Shown: positions 1 to 8,016, counted from the first letter of the stretch. The stretch is 64,000 nucleotides of DNA from Paenibacillus herberti (GCF_002233675.1 NZ_NMUQ01000001.1:2148063-2212062); one strand, 5' to 3'. Translations and numbers: made by a program. Notes: a model not told the origin generated them from the sequence alone.

Positions 1-1162
1 CCGCCGCTTCCAGCGTCAGCAGTTGAGTGTTAATATTCGTCCGATTGAGAGCTGCAAGCTGCGGCGGGAGCGCACCGATATGAACCGGCTGGATGCCACC
101 GCGATCAACGAGGCAAGGGACTTCAACACAGGCTTCGCGAGGCAAATTGGTGATTAATCCGCCCGTGTTCATCACATTACCACCGATTTTGAACGGAACA
201 TCCGTCTCGATTGCTTCCATAATGTAGGAGGCATATTCCTCAGAACGTGTATGACTGAGATCAGCGTTGGCGAGCAGTTCGTCACGAAGGCTGTTCCAGC
301 TATTGATTTGACCCACGCAGCGCCTCGGATATTCATCCAGTGGAATATTGAAGCGTTCAATGAGCTCCGGGTAATTACGCTTTATAAAATAAGGATGATA
401 CTCGGCGCTATGCTCGGAGGACTCGGTGACATAATGGCCGAACTTGAACATCAGCTCGTATCGCACCATGTCATGATGTTTTTCCTTCTGCTTTTCGGCA
501 GCGCGGCGCTTGATCTCCGGGTATAAATCCTCTCCGTCCCGGGTAGCTTCAAGCAGCCAGGCCATATGATTGATTCCGGCGATTTTGGTCTTGACTCCGC
601 TGTGATCCAAGCCAAGATCATGGAACAGATGCGGTACACAGCTTTGAACACTATGGCATAGACCTACTGTATTCACGCCGCCGTAGGTGTTCATGTAATT
701 CGTCAAAACGGCCATCGGATTCGTGTAGTTCATGAACAAAGCATCGGGACATACCTCACGAATATCTTGTGCGAAGCCTTCCATAACTGGTATCGTTCGC
801 AAATTGCGGAAGATGCCGCCAATGCCAAGCGTATCCGCAATCGTCTGGCGGAGTCCGTACTTTTTCGGAATCTCGAAGTCAGTCACCGTACAAGGCTCGT
901 AACCTCCGACCTGAATCGCATTGATGACAAACTTAGCCCCACGCAGCGCTTCCTTACGGTCCTCATATACATTGATGGCACAGGTGCTGCCGCAATTCCT
1001 CTTGATGGCATTCAGTAGTTGTTCTGATTCTCTAACGCGATTTGGATTAATGTCGAATAATGCGATCTCATACGATTGGAGTGCCGGGGTCAGCAGCACA
1101 TCTCCCAATACATTGCGAGCGAACACCGTGCTGCCTGCACCTAAAAACGTAATTTTATTCAC
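1..1162 (-). CDS. melA: GH4 alpha-galactosidase (MelA-type), 3' end cut by window edge
   Basis: Family GH4 enzymes hydrolyse alpha-galactosides (melibiose, raffinose) in the cytoplasm by an NAD- and Mn-dependent redox mechanism. I translated this frame by hand from the reverse strand. It opens with a GTG preceded by GAGGAGGA five bases upstream. The N-terminus carries the Rossmann NAD motif FLGAGSTVF, followed by FMNYTNPMAV, then GLCHSVQ (the metal-binding Cys of the galactosidase-type GH4 branch) and GINHMAW (metal His). About 387 codons are visible, against roughly 430 in full-length members, so only the C-terminal end is missing. It is divergent from an AraC regulator at 1395, which is the usual arrangement for melibiose/raffinose genes. 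A cre-like site lies between them. Alternative: an alpha-glucosidase of the same family, but GLCHSVQ favours galactosidase. Confidence 0.9.
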   Translation of the reverse strand, partial: MNKITFLGAGSTVFARNVLGDVLLTPALQSYEIALFDINPNRVRESEQLLNAIKRNCGSTCAINVYEDRKEALRGAKFVINAIQVGGYEPCTVTDFEIPKKYGLRQTIADTLGIGGIFRNLRTIPVMEGFAQDIREVCPDALFMNYTNPMAVLTNYMNTYGGVNTVGLCHSVQSCVPHLFHDLGLDHSGVKTKIAGINHMAWLLEATRDGEDLYPEIKRRAAEKQKEKHHDMVRYELMFKFGHYVTESSEHSAEYHPYFIKRNYPELIERFNIPLDEYPRRCVGQINSWNSLRDELLANADLSHTRSEEYASYIMEAIETDVPFKIGGNVMNTGGLITNLPREACVEVPCLVDRGGIQPVHIGALPPQLAALNRTNINTQLLTLEAA

Positions 1163-1211
1163 TTATATCCTCCTCATTTACCGTGACTAATGTCGTTCAA
1201 TAAGCTTCTCA

Positions 1212-1225
1212 GGCAATCGCTTTCA
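1212..1225. promoter_or_regulatory. cre-like CcpA site upstream of the GH4 gene
   Basis: GGCAATCGCTTTCA matches the Bacillus cre consensus TGWAANCGNTNWCA at 12 of 14 positions. It lies 50 bases upstream of the GH4 start codon in the 232-base gap between the GH4 and AraC genes. Carbon catabolite repression of the galactosidase is the natural reading. This is inference from the match alone. Confidence 0.45.
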
Positions 1226-1394
1226 ATCGACCGATTGATCGCTTCTGCAAAGCCGTAATCCACAATTAGACTATAAAAGATGCGCGGTAGCGGCACAATG
1301 GAAGTTTGAAGCTTATGGATGGACATTTGTCGTTTGTTCCTATATCGTTGAAGGAAAAATCCAAACTGGCTTTCTGCCAGAGAAAGGTGCGAGG

Positions 1395-2279
1395 ATGGAA
1401 ACCTACACGCTATCGGATCACTATTTTTTTAAAGTCAGCGATAACCGTGAACCTGCAGAAGCCAGTGAGCTGACCGTGTTGTTCAGCGGAGTAGGAAGCC
1501 CGGTAATCGGCCAACGTACTGGACCTGGAATCCATGATTATGTCCTCGTTCATACCATCATAAGCGGACAAGGCATGTTTAACTGCGATGGTGCCCAGCA
1601 TGCATTAGCGGCCGGAGATACATTCGTCATTTTTCCAGGTCAGCTTTTCCTTTATGAGGCGGATCGTATTGAGCCCTGGACGTATAAATGGGTCGCGTTT
1701 CGCGGTTATGCCGCGCTGCAGCTCATGTCGGAGGTCGGACTGACCCCCGAGCATCCGGTATTAACCGGAGTTAACGGGAATAGCGCACTTATTTTTTATG
1801 ATCGACTCCAGGGAGCGCTCGTCGGAGAAGCCAGCGCCGCCGTAACGGATATGGAGGCGAGCGGCTGGCTGAGACTACTTCTGGGCGAATTCGCAAGGCT
1901 GCAACCGCATCGTACAAGACCCGCGCCCCATTCCTCTGCGGCGGCAAAGCGGCAGGTGGATCAGGCAGCGCGCTGGTTGCAGACGCATATTGCGGAGCCG
2001 GTGTCCATTCAGGAGCTTGCCCACTCTCTCGGTTATCACCGAACGCATCTGTCCAAGCTGTTCCGCCGATTTACCGGGCTCTCTCCTATGCAATACTTGC
2101 AGCAGCTTCGAATGAAAAGAGCAACCGATCTGCTTGCTGCTACTGATTTGACGATCGAGCAGGTCGCCTCCTCTTGCGGTTATGCTGATCCGCTTTATTT
2201 CTCCCGGCATTTCCGGAGCAACTCCGGCCTGTCGCCTACGGCCTATCGGCAGAAAATCGCCGATGAACTTGGCTCCTGA
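1395..2279 (+). CDS. AraC-family transcriptional regulator with cupin sensor domain
   Basis: A 294-residue regulator. Residues about 20-165 form the AraC-type cupin sugar-binding domain (HDYVLVHTIISGQG and the following GDTFVIFPGQ turn). Residues about 190-290 hold two helix-turn-helix motifs ending in the AraC signature (QVASSCGYADPLYFSRHFR, GLSPTAYR). The start ATG follows a GAAAGGTGCGAGG ribosome site. It is transcribed away from the GH4 alpha-galactosidase at 1162, so it is most likely its alpha-galactoside-responsive activator, comparable to MsmR/RafR-type regulators. That partner assignment rests on gene order only. A strong hairpin follows at 2337-2389. Confidence 0.88.
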   Translation: METYTLSDHYFFKVSDNREPAEASELTVLFSGVGSPVIGQRTGPGIHDYVLVHTIISGQGMFNCDGAQHALAAGDTFVIFPGQLFLYEADRIEPWTYKWVAFRGYAALQLMSEVGLTPEHPVLTGVNGNSALIFYDRLQGALVGEASAAVTDMEASGWLRLLLGEFARLQPHRTRPAPHSSAAAKRQVDQAARWLQTHIAEPVSIQELAHSLGYHRTHLSKLFRRFTGLSPMQYLQQLRMKRATDLLAATDLTIEQVASSCGYADPLYFSRHFRSNSGLSPTAYRQKIADELGS

Positions 2280-2336
2280 GTAAATTCATGGTCAAATCTG
2301 CAGCCCCAGCCTATATGGTACTGGCTGCCTAAATAA

Positions 2337-2389
2337 TTAAGGGGCAGCCCCTAAGTCATCTAAAGATGACTTTTGGAACCGCCCCTTAA
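2337..2389. terminator. Bidirectional terminator-like hairpin between AraC gene and pyk
   Basis: An outer stem TTAAGGGGC/GCCCCTTAA encloses a perfect inner hairpin AAGTCATCT-AA-AGATGACTT. It lies between two convergent genes and is followed by a T-rich run on the plus strand (CGTTTTGTTT). Confidence 0.75.
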
Positions 2390-2420
2390 TCGTTTTGTTT
2401 ATACGTTGAAGCCTAAAACC

Positions 2421-3842
2421 TTAAACCTGCTGAATCTTGATCAGGTTTGTTGCTCCTGATTTGCCGCTTGGCACACCGGAGGAGATGACAACATAATCGC
2501 CTTCGTTCAGCAGCCCGGTTTTGCCACCGTCTACAATCGCCGATTGCAACAGCTCGTCCGTCGAGCTAGCTCTCTCGCCATGCACCGGAATGACACCACG
2601 CAGCAAGCAAAGCTTAGCGATCGTCTTAGGCTCTGGAGTGATTGCGATAATCGGAGCTTTTGGACGGTACTTCGAGACCATGCGCGCCGTGAAACCGGAT
2701 TCCGTCGGCGTCAGGATCGCTTTAGCGTCCAGATCCAGCGAGGAGCCTACAGCTGCCTGACTGATCACTTCCGTAGTCGTCGTTGCGTGCAGCACCTGGC
2801 GAGTACGGAATTGCAGGCGATAGTCGACTAGCGATTCCGTTTTGGCTGCGATCGTGGCCATACGACGCACCGATTCAACAGGATACTTGCCTGCAGCCGT
2901 TTCTCCGGACAGCATGATGCAGTCCGTGCCTTGAATAACAGCATTAGCAACGTCACTCACTTCAGCACGAGTTGGACGCGGGTTAACCTGCATCGATTCC
3001 AGCATATGTGTTGCGACGATAACCGGCTTTCCAGCCAGATTACATTTATGAATCATTTGCTCCTGCAGCGCCGGTACATCCTCGACCGGAATCTCCACAC
3101 CGAGATCGCCCCTTGCGACCATGATGCCGTCAGAAACTTCGATAATCGCGTCCAGGTTTTCTACTCCCTCGTCATTCTCGATTTTGGAGATGATTTGGAT
3201 ATGTCCAGCACCGTTCTCCTCCAGAATCTGGCGAATTTCGATAATGTCCTCTGCTTTACGAACGAAGGAAGCTGCGATGATGTCAACCTGTTCCTTGATG
3301 CCAAAATGAATATGTTTGACGTCGCGCTCCGTCACGCCTGGAAGGCGAGTGCGCACGCCTGGCAGATTGACGCCTTTGCGAGGCTTGAGCAAGCCGCCGC
3401 TCACGATACGGCAGCGAATTTCCGTGCCGCCGGATTGCAGCACTTGCAGCTCGATAAGACCGTCATCGATCAAAATCGTGCTGCCTTCCGACACATCCTC
3501 AGGCAGGCCAGGATAGTTGACTCCGATACGGGAAGCGTCTCCTTCCAGCTCCTCGGTCGTCAGGATAAGCTCTTCGCCAGGAACGAGCGTGACATAAGGC
3601 TCACGAAGTTTGCCGATGCGAACTTCCGGTCCCTTGATGTCCATCAGTACAGGCACAACTGCTCCAGCTGCTGCCGCAGCCTCGCGCACGATGCGAATGC
3701 GTCCTGCATGATCTTCGAGCTCTCCGTGAGCCATATTGATGCGGGCTACATTCATGCCGGCCTCGATCATTTGAATCAGGACGGGCAGCGATTCGCTTGC
3801 AGGTCCCAGCGTACAGATGATTTTTGTTTTTCTAATAGTCAC
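2421..3842 (-). CDS. pyk: Pyruvate kinase, short form without C-terminal PEP-utilizer domain
   Basis: Transfers phosphate from phosphoenolpyruvate to ADP in the last step of glycolysis. The 473-residue protein shows KIICTLGPAS near the N-terminus, MDIKGPEVR, the pyruvate kinase signature around ISKIENDEGVENLD with the catalytic Lys, VARGDLGVEIP, and DCIMLSGETAAGKYP; the allosteric C-domain ends the chain. Translation starts at a GTG with a good upstream GGAGG (3851-3855). Main Bacillus pyruvate kinases have about 585 residues with an extra phosphohistidine-type domain; this one stops before it. It stands alone, not next to pfkA, so it may be a second, accessory isozyme. It is divergent from an AraC gene. 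Confidence 0.96.
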   Translation of the reverse strand: MTIRKTKIICTLGPASESLPVLIQMIEAGMNVARINMAHGELEDHAGRIRIVREAAAAAGAVVPVLMDIKGPEVRIGKLREPYVTLVPGEELILTTEELEGDASRIGVNYPGLPEDVSEGSTILIDDGLIELQVLQSGGTEIRCRIVSGGLLKPRKGVNLPGVRTRLPGVTERDVKHIHFGIKEQVDIIAASFVRKAEDIIEIRQILEENGAGHIQIISKIENDEGVENLDAIIEVSDGIMVARGDLGVEIPVEDVPALQEQMIHKCNLAGKPVIVATHMLESMQVNPRPTRAEVSDVANAVIQGTDCIMLSGETAAGKYPVESVRRMATIAAKTESLVDYRLQFRTRQVLHATTTTEVISQAAVGSSLDLDAKAILTPTESGFTARMVSKYRPKAPIIAITPEPKTIAKLCLLRGVIPVHGERASSTDELLQSAIVDGGKTGLLNEGDYVVISSGVPSGKSGATNLIKIQQV

Positions 3843-3974
3843 AGTTATAGCCTCCTATACATACTGCTTCTATTGTACCTCCGCATTCGCCAGGATTCGA
3901 CATGCTATAGTATAATTAAAAACCTATAGTACGATTTAGGGATACATGCTAACCCGTAAGGAGGTAAAAGAGAG

Positions 3975-4760
3975 ATGCAATGGACGATAAGCCGATTTCA
4001 AGGACGGCATCCAGTCATGCACTCAGCTGCGGTGAGGCCAATGCTGCAAGATCATTCAGGAATGCTGCTACTCATGACCTACGGCGGCATCCAGTTAAAG
4101 TTGGCCGGTAAGGACGAGCCTATCGCCCTCCGCCGGGGAGAGCTTGCCTATCTTCCTCCTGGTTCCCAGCCCTCGGTCGTTCAACAAGAAGGCAAAGTAT
4201 ATGAGCTTTATGTACTAGGTTTCACGGTTGATCGCGATGAAATCCGGCAGTTGGAGCTGCCTGCAGCTCATCAATCCCTTAAAACGATTCGATACGACTG
4301 GATGCTGGAGCGATTCCGGACGTTGGCTGAGGAAGACAAGGAGCGTTTGTCCAATTCAACGATTAGAGGTTGGGGCATCGTACTTGAGCTGCTGGCGCTT
4401 TGGAGCCGCGAGAATTCAACTGGAGCTGCTGCACCGGCGACAGCTCGTCATCTGGAACGCATGAAGGAATTTATCCAGGATCGCTACCGGGAAAAGGTAA
4501 CCAAGGAGGATCTTGGGCGCTGCATCGGGCGTACGCCCAACTACGCAGCTACACTTTTTCGTCAGGGAACCGGCCAGACGATCAGCGGATATGTACATAC
4601 GCAGCGGATGAAAACCGCTGTATATATGTTAACCGAATCGCTTCTCACAATAGAAGAAATAGCCGATTATCTCGGCTATGGGGAAGTTTCTTATTTTCAG
4701 CGCATTTTCAGGCGTTCATTCGGGATGCCGCCTTCGCATTATGCCAGCCGACATGAATGA
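3975..4760 (+). CDS. AraC-family transcriptional regulator
   Basis: A 261-residue regulator with a small N-terminal cupin-like domain (residues about 30-95, including LAYLPPGSQPSVV) and a C-terminal AraC DNA-binding domain (about 155-258) with two helix-turn-helix units. The second contains TIEEIADYLGYGEVSYFQRIFRR. AGGAGG lies ten bases before the ATG. It is transcribed divergently from pyruvate kinase, with a short shared promoter region containing CTATAGTATAAT-like boxes. No ligand can be deduced. Control of pyk or of itself is only a gene-order guess. Confidence 0.85.
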   Translation: MQWTISRFQGRHPVMHSAAVRPMLQDHSGMLLLMTYGGIQLKLAGKDEPIALRRGELAYLPPGSQPSVVQQEGKVYELYVLGFTVDRDEIRQLELPAAHQSLKTIRYDWMLERFRTLAEEDKERLSNSTIRGWGIVLELLALWSRENSTGAAAPATARHLERMKEFIQDRYREKVTKEDLGRCIGRTPNYAATLFRQGTGQTISGYVHTQRMKTAVYMLTESLLTIEEIADYLGYGEVSYFQRIFRRSFGMPPSHYASRHE

Positions 4761-4880
4761 GCTGCGCTGACCGGTACAGCCCTCTCATCCGACTTGCTTG
4801 TTACATGCCGGATGAATGAGCTGATCTGGAGCGGTCAGACGCTAAAGAGCGAACCCGCTGCCCGCGCCGTACTCTCGCTT

Positions 4881-5339
4881 TTAGAACTTTTCTTCCCGAG
4901 TTTCTTCACTCATGATAAGCTCTGGCTCATCATTGCTGATATCCAGATCTGGCAGACTTCCTGCGAGCTCTTGGAAAGACTCCACGGCTTCGCCGGTCGC
5001 AGAAGCACTTGAAGACACAACAACTTCTAATCCGGCATCCGCTTTGCGTTCCCAGAATTTTATTCCGGAAGCCAGGCTGTCGGCTGAATTAAGCGCTTTT
5101 TCCTTCAGCGCAGCTGCGCCTTCAACCGTTTGTCTAGCTGCATGCGTCGCTGTGCTGCCGATCTTTTCGCCCAGTTGACTAGCTTGATCTGCCGCTCTGG
5201 TAGCACGATCGCCAATATCTGCACGCAGCTCGCTGCCTGCCTTCGGAGCAAACAACAGCGCCGTTACCGAACCGATGATGCCCCCCGCCAATGCTCCTAG
5301 CAAAAAGCCACCGCTTTTCTTCGATCTTGATTTAATCAT
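4881..5339 (-). CDS. YtxH-family envelope/general stress protein
   Basis: 152 residues. The N-terminal hydrophobic, Gly-rich segment (GGFLLGALAGGIIGSVTALL, residues 10-29) followed by FAPKAGSELR is the hallmark of the YtxH (gas-vesicle-protein-like) family. The remainder is an Ala-rich amphipathic helix up to about residue 100, then an acidic tail. YtxH relatives are membrane-associated stress proteins of unclear biochemistry. Its ATG overlaps the stop of the upstream DUF948 gene by four bases (ATGA), so the two are translationally coupled. This pairing is common in Bacillales. The start is supported by AAAGGAG. Confidence 0.85.
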   Translation of the reverse strand: MIKSRSKKSGGFLLGALAGGIIGSVTALLFAPKAGSELRADIGDRATRAADQASQLGEKIGSTATHAARQTVEGAAALKEKALNSADSLASGIKFWERKADAGLEVVVSSSASATGEAVESFQELAGSLPDLDISNDEPELIMSEETREEKF

Positions 5340-5851
5340 GTTTGTTCTCTCCTTTCAGCTATAGGGTTCCCAATCTCACGGTCAGAACATGCAGACGTTC
5401 TAAGCTTGGCGGCTGCACTGCGAATGTACATCCAGCCCTCGAGAGCCGCATCGGCAATGCCGATCGCTTCCTCAAGTTGAGGACGGTACTTACCAGCGGC
5501 CTGGCGCATCCGTTCTGCCGCCGCATCAGCCGTACTAGCAGCCCCATCGACAATCCTTAGCGCTGTCGCTCCAGCCGTGTCCGCCGCAGCCCGCAGCGAA
5601 CCGGCCGCCTCCGCCAGCGATGCCAGCCCATCCAACTGCCGCTTTGCCTGCAGAGCCGCGTCCTGCATCGGCTCCAACGCACCTCTTGCATCCGCGGCTA
5701 GGCCGGTAATTTCCTTGAGCGCCGCCGCTGAGCCCGCTTCGAGCTCTACGACGAGGCTGCCGAGCCGCCGCATCAGGCGTGCGGCCTGCCACGATGTCCA
5801 TGCTGCAGATGCGCTCAGCACAACGGCGCACACCGCAATCCACCATTCCAT
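5336..5851 (-). CDS. DUF948-domain membrane protein
   Basis: 171 residues from the ATG with GGAGGTG eight bases upstream; the longer frame upstream of this start has no ribosome site and crosses non-coding sequence. A single N-terminal membrane helix (MEWWIAVCAVVLSASAAWTS) is followed by a long Ala-rich coiled-coil-like region typical of DUF948. Such proteins occur with YtxH proteins in Firmicutes, as here, where the genes overlap by four bases. The pair is probably a small membrane-associated complex. The function is unknown, and I infer only co-expression. Confidence 0.8.
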   Translation of the reverse strand: MEWWIAVCAVVLSASAAWTSWQAARLMRRLGSLVVELEAGSAAALKEITGLAADARGALEPMQDAALQAKRQLDGLASLAEAAGSLRAAADTAGATALRIVDGAASTADAAAERMRQAAGKYRPQLEEAIGIADAALEGWMYIRSAAAKLRTSACSDREIGNPIAERREQT

Positions 5852-5962
5852 GCTTCTCACCTCCACGTCTGTTCCTGTTCTGGAACCGGGCGGGCGCCCA
5901 CATTCCTGGTGACAGTATAAGCAGCATGGGCTTGGCTTGACACAGATTACCCAACAATCGGC

Positions 5963-6003
5963 TAAAAACAAAAAATAGGCCAACCAGAGCATTCTGGTTG
6001 ACC
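5963..6003 (-). terminator. Rho-independent terminator of the Dabb-smORF-DUF86 operon
   Basis: Read on the minus strand, GGTCAACCAGA / TCTGGTTGGCC forms an 11-bp stem with a four-base loop, followed by TATTTTTTGTTTT. It lies 56 bases past the DUF86 stop. Confidence 0.85.
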
Positions 6004-6058
6004 TCTCATAACAGGCCGATCAATTCGGCTGATCTAATCATTCAATTGAACGGCTTTT

Positions 6059-6478
6059 CTACTGCTCTTTTTTCAAATACTGCTCCACTTGCAGCTTGAA
6101 GCTGCTCAGCCATGCCGCAAGGCGAGCCGTGTCAGGATGGAGCTGCTCGCGGGGCCAGTTGTAATATTCCTGCACGAGCGGGCGCCTAAGCTCCGCCAAT
6201 CGGCATAGCTGACGAGTTAGCTCCCCGTCAATCACTTCTTCTCCGCCGATAATCTCGATGATGTCGCTGTAACTGCTGGCATCCCGCATCAGATAACCAT
6301 CGATCAGACAGCTGCCGACATCGGTAACGGTTTCAATCGCCAAATGCAGCAATCGTTCCTGCGCCAGCCCTTGCAGGAGCGTGCCATTCCATTCCGAAGT
6401 CAGCTGATCCAGCGCTTGTACAAGCTCCGGGATGGCATCCAGTCGCAGGCGGATATCTTGCACGTTCACATAATACAT
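6059..6478 (-). CDS. DUF86 / HepT-like protein, YutE type
   Basis: 139 residues, all-helical, matching the DUF86 (HepT-like) family in length and in the run LAIETVTDVGSCLIDGYLM. HepT toxins carry an R-x4-6-H-x-Y ribonuclease motif. Here the equivalent segment is RRPLVQEYYNW, with Gln where His is expected, so RNase activity looks lost or altered. No MntA-type nucleotidyltransferase antitoxin gene is adjacent. Instead it is the last gene of a three-gene unit after a 41-residue membrane protein (12-base gap) and a Dabb protein. The start is set by GGAGG six bases upstream. A non-toxic, chromosomal YutE-like role is most likely. Confidence 0.78.
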   Translation of the reverse strand: MYYVNVQDIRLRLDAIPELVQALDQLTSEWNGTLLQGLAQERLLHLAIETVTDVGSCLIDGYLMRDASSYSDIIEIIGGEEVIDGELTRQLCRLAELRRPLVQEYYNWPREQLHPDTARLAAWLSSFKLQVEQYLKKEQ

Positions 6479-6490
6479 GAGCCGCCTCCG

Positions 6491-6616
6491 TTATCGCTTA
6501 TTCTTTTTTTTGCCGCGACGCTTCAGCCAAGCAATCATAATGATGCCGCTGAGTACAACAACAAATAAATACGTAATCATCATGTAAAAATCTTCTCCGA
6601 GCGACTGCTCCTCCAT
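6491..6616 (-). CDS. Small single-span membrane protein (41 aa)
   Basis: This small reading frame starts at an ATG with GGGAGGAG ten bases upstream and ends 12 bases before the DUF86 gene. The product has a short acidic N-terminus (MEEQSLGEDFY), one hydrophobic helix (about residues 12-30, MITYLFVVVLSGIIMIAWL), and a strongly basic tail (KRRGKKKNKR), which fits an inner-membrane protein with the tail in the cytoplasm by the positive-inside rule. The tight packing between the Dabb and DUF86 genes and two good ribosome sites support a real gene. I do not recognise the family. Confidence 0.65.
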   Translation of the reverse strand: MEEQSLGEDFYMMITYLFVVVLSGIIMIAWLKRRGKKKNKR

Positions 6617-6643
6617 GGCCTGCCTGCTCCTCCCTTGCCCGAA

Positions 6644-6931
6644 CTAGGCCTCGTAATCCACGGCGATCGACGATTCGCGAGCTTCATTCATATGACGGAT
6701 AACTTCCTGATGAACGGGATGAACCTGATATTCTCCAAGCGCTTCCAAAGAATCAAACTTGGTCACCAGAGCAATATCATAAGAACGTTCCGAGTGAACG
6801 ATGTCCTTGCCGACTTCCAGATGACGCAATACCTCGATTTTGCCCTCCATGTTGCGCAACACGGCTGCCGTGCGCTCTACACTTTCCGGAGTACGGTCCT
6901 TCAAACGGAAAAAGACGATATGTGTCAGCAT
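6644..6931 (-). CDS. Dabb-family (stress-responsive A/B barrel) protein
   Basis: 95 residues forming one dimeric alpha/beta-barrel unit. It opens with MLTHIVFFRLKD, the characteristic first strand of the Dabb family, and ends with a second histidine-bearing segment (VHPVHQEVIRHM). Related proteins are small cytoplasmic homodimers, some induced by salt or other stress; no catalytic role can be read here. A GGGGGAG ribosome site precedes the ATG. It is the first gene of a minus-strand unit with the 41-residue membrane protein (27-base gap) and the DUF86 gene. Confidence 0.85.
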   Translation of the reverse strand: MLTHIVFFRLKDRTPESVERTAAVLRNMEGKIEVLRHLEVGKDIVHSERSYDIALVTKFDSLEALGEYQVHPVHQEVIRHMNEARESSIAVDYEA

Positions 6932-7082
6932 ACTGTAAACGCTCCCCCAATCGGATCAATGCCCTTCGTCGGGCTGCAGGGCGTCCCATGCTTGTCCAGC
7001 TTTCTGCATGTCCGGCGCCCTTTTGACCCATAATAACGCAAGCCGTACGTTTCGGCAATGCCGGCAGAAGGGAGCCTCACCG

Positions 7083-7334
7083 ATGCGTTATCCAGTTACA
7101 ATTGCAGCAGTGGCACTCAGCATTATCCTGTGCCTGTTCAACTCAACAGGCTATGATCCACATAATTTGTTCTTTTTCATGTTCAGCCCACCGGCCTGGA
7201 TTTCCGACGTCTTCTACGATATCCATGCTACACCGATCGTGGTCATGTATGCGCTGACGATCGTTTGTTATGCCGTAATCGGCTACGTATGCGATCGATT
7301 GATTGCCGCAGACCGCAAGCGCAGACGCGCCTGA
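7083..7334 (+). CDS. Small two-span membrane protein, unknown family
   Basis: 83 residues from an ATG preceded by AAGGGAG; the frame extends further upstream but without a ribosome site. Two hydrophobic segments are visible, at residues about 5-22 (VTIAAVALSIILCLF) and 52-75 (PIVVMYALTIVCYAVIGYV), separated by an aromatic-rich loop (YDPHNLFFFMFSPPAW), with a basic tail (DRKRRRA). It stands alone, followed by its own terminator at 7368. I do not recognise the family and assign no function. Confidence 0.65.
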   Translation: MRYPVTIAAVALSIILCLFNSTGYDPHNLFFFMFSPPAWISDVFYDIHATPIVVMYALTIVCYAVIGYVCDRLIAADRKRRRA

Positions 7335-7367
7335 GGGCAAGCAATAACCTGACAAGGCATGATAAGT

Positions 7368-7425
7368 CCCGGCTCAAGCAGCGCCATCCTGTTTAAGGAT
7401 ACCGCTGTCTAGACCGGGTTTTCTT
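7368..7425 (+). terminator. Terminator of the small membrane protein gene
   Basis: A long imperfect stem (CCCGG..CAGCG..ATCCT against AGGAT..CGCTG..CCGGG) is followed by TTTTCTTGTTT. Confidence 0.75.
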
Positions 7426-7439
7426 GTTTCCTCTTCTAC

Positions 7440-7470
7440 AAAAAAGAGCGCCCCACGAGGGAACGCTCTC
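7440..7470 (-). terminator. Terminator of the CuA cupredoxin gene
   Basis: On the minus strand AGAGCGTTCCC / GGGGCGCTCT forms a hairpin followed by TTTTTTG, ten bases past the gene's stop. Confidence 0.8.
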
Positions 7471-7479
7471 TGCAACCTT

Positions 7480-7860
7480 CTATTCAACGACGAGAACCGA
7501 CTTCATATCAGCGTGACCAACGCCGCACATAACCGAGCAATGGAGTTCGTAACGTCCAGGCTTGTCAAAGACAACTTCCTGCTCCATCTTTTCATCTTTC
7601 AGGTCAATTCCGAACTCTTTGACGCCTACGCCATGGATGCCACCTTTATTGGTCAGCACCATTTTGTACTTCTGTCCGGCCTTAACAACATACTCTGGCT
7701 TGTCGAATTTGAAGTCACCGGTTCCAACAATTTTGAGCAGCTCTACACCTTCTGGAAGCCCAGCTGTCTCATCCTTAGGAGGCTTCGGCAAGCCGATCGT
7801 CAGCATATAGATGCCGAGCGCAGCCGTGATAATAAGCAGAATAGACATGATCCATTTCAT
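7480..7860 (-). CDS. Membrane-anchored cupredoxin with CuA (COX2-type) site
   Basis: 126 residues. One N-terminal membrane helix (about 3-22) anchors a single cupredoxin domain outside the cell. The binuclear CuA ligand set of cytochrome c oxidase subunit II is visible: His76, then C108-x3-C112-x3-H116-x2-M119 (HCSVMCGVGHADM). The usual Glu between the cysteines, which binds through its backbone, is replaced by Val or Met. Standard subunit II has two membrane helices and often a cytochrome c domain, and is followed by subunit I; none of that is here. The gene is monocistronic with its own terminator. It could be an electron carrier, a copper chaperone for oxidase assembly, or an orphan subunit II; family databases call such proteins cytochrome c oxidase subunit II-like. 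Confidence 0.82.
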   Translation of the reverse strand: MKWIMSILLIITAALGIYMLTIGLPKPPKDETAGLPEGVELLKIVGTGDFKFDKPEYVVKAGQKYKMVLTNKGGIHGVGVKEFGIDLKDEKMEQEVVFDKPGRYELHCSVMCGVGHADMKSVLVVE

Positions 7861-8016
7861 GAGGTTATTGCTCCCCTTTGTGCATTGATAATTACCCAGT
7901 TTTGTCCAAAGCTATTGCTAATATACCGAAATATAGGGGGAATTCACAAGCTTTAACCGCTTGCATTCATAAGATTAAGGCTCGTTTATGGCAAATTCAT
8001 GAACATTCCGTGTCTG

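Noticed and set aside
2931-3929. A 332-codon open frame on the plus strand opposite pyruvate kinase
   Set aside because: It is fully antisense to a clear pyk gene, has no ribosome site and its product has no recognisable features; it is a by-product of codon bias.
4761-4880. Inverted repeats (TCATCCG / CGGATGA, CTGACCG / CGGTCAG) between the AraC and YtxH genes
   Set aside because: They could form a hairpin between convergent genes, but loops are long and no T-run follows on either strand, so I do not call a terminator.
6777-7058. Minus-strand frame spanning the Dabb gene start
   Set aside because: It overlaps the Dabb gene in another phase, has no ribosome site and an unlikely composition.
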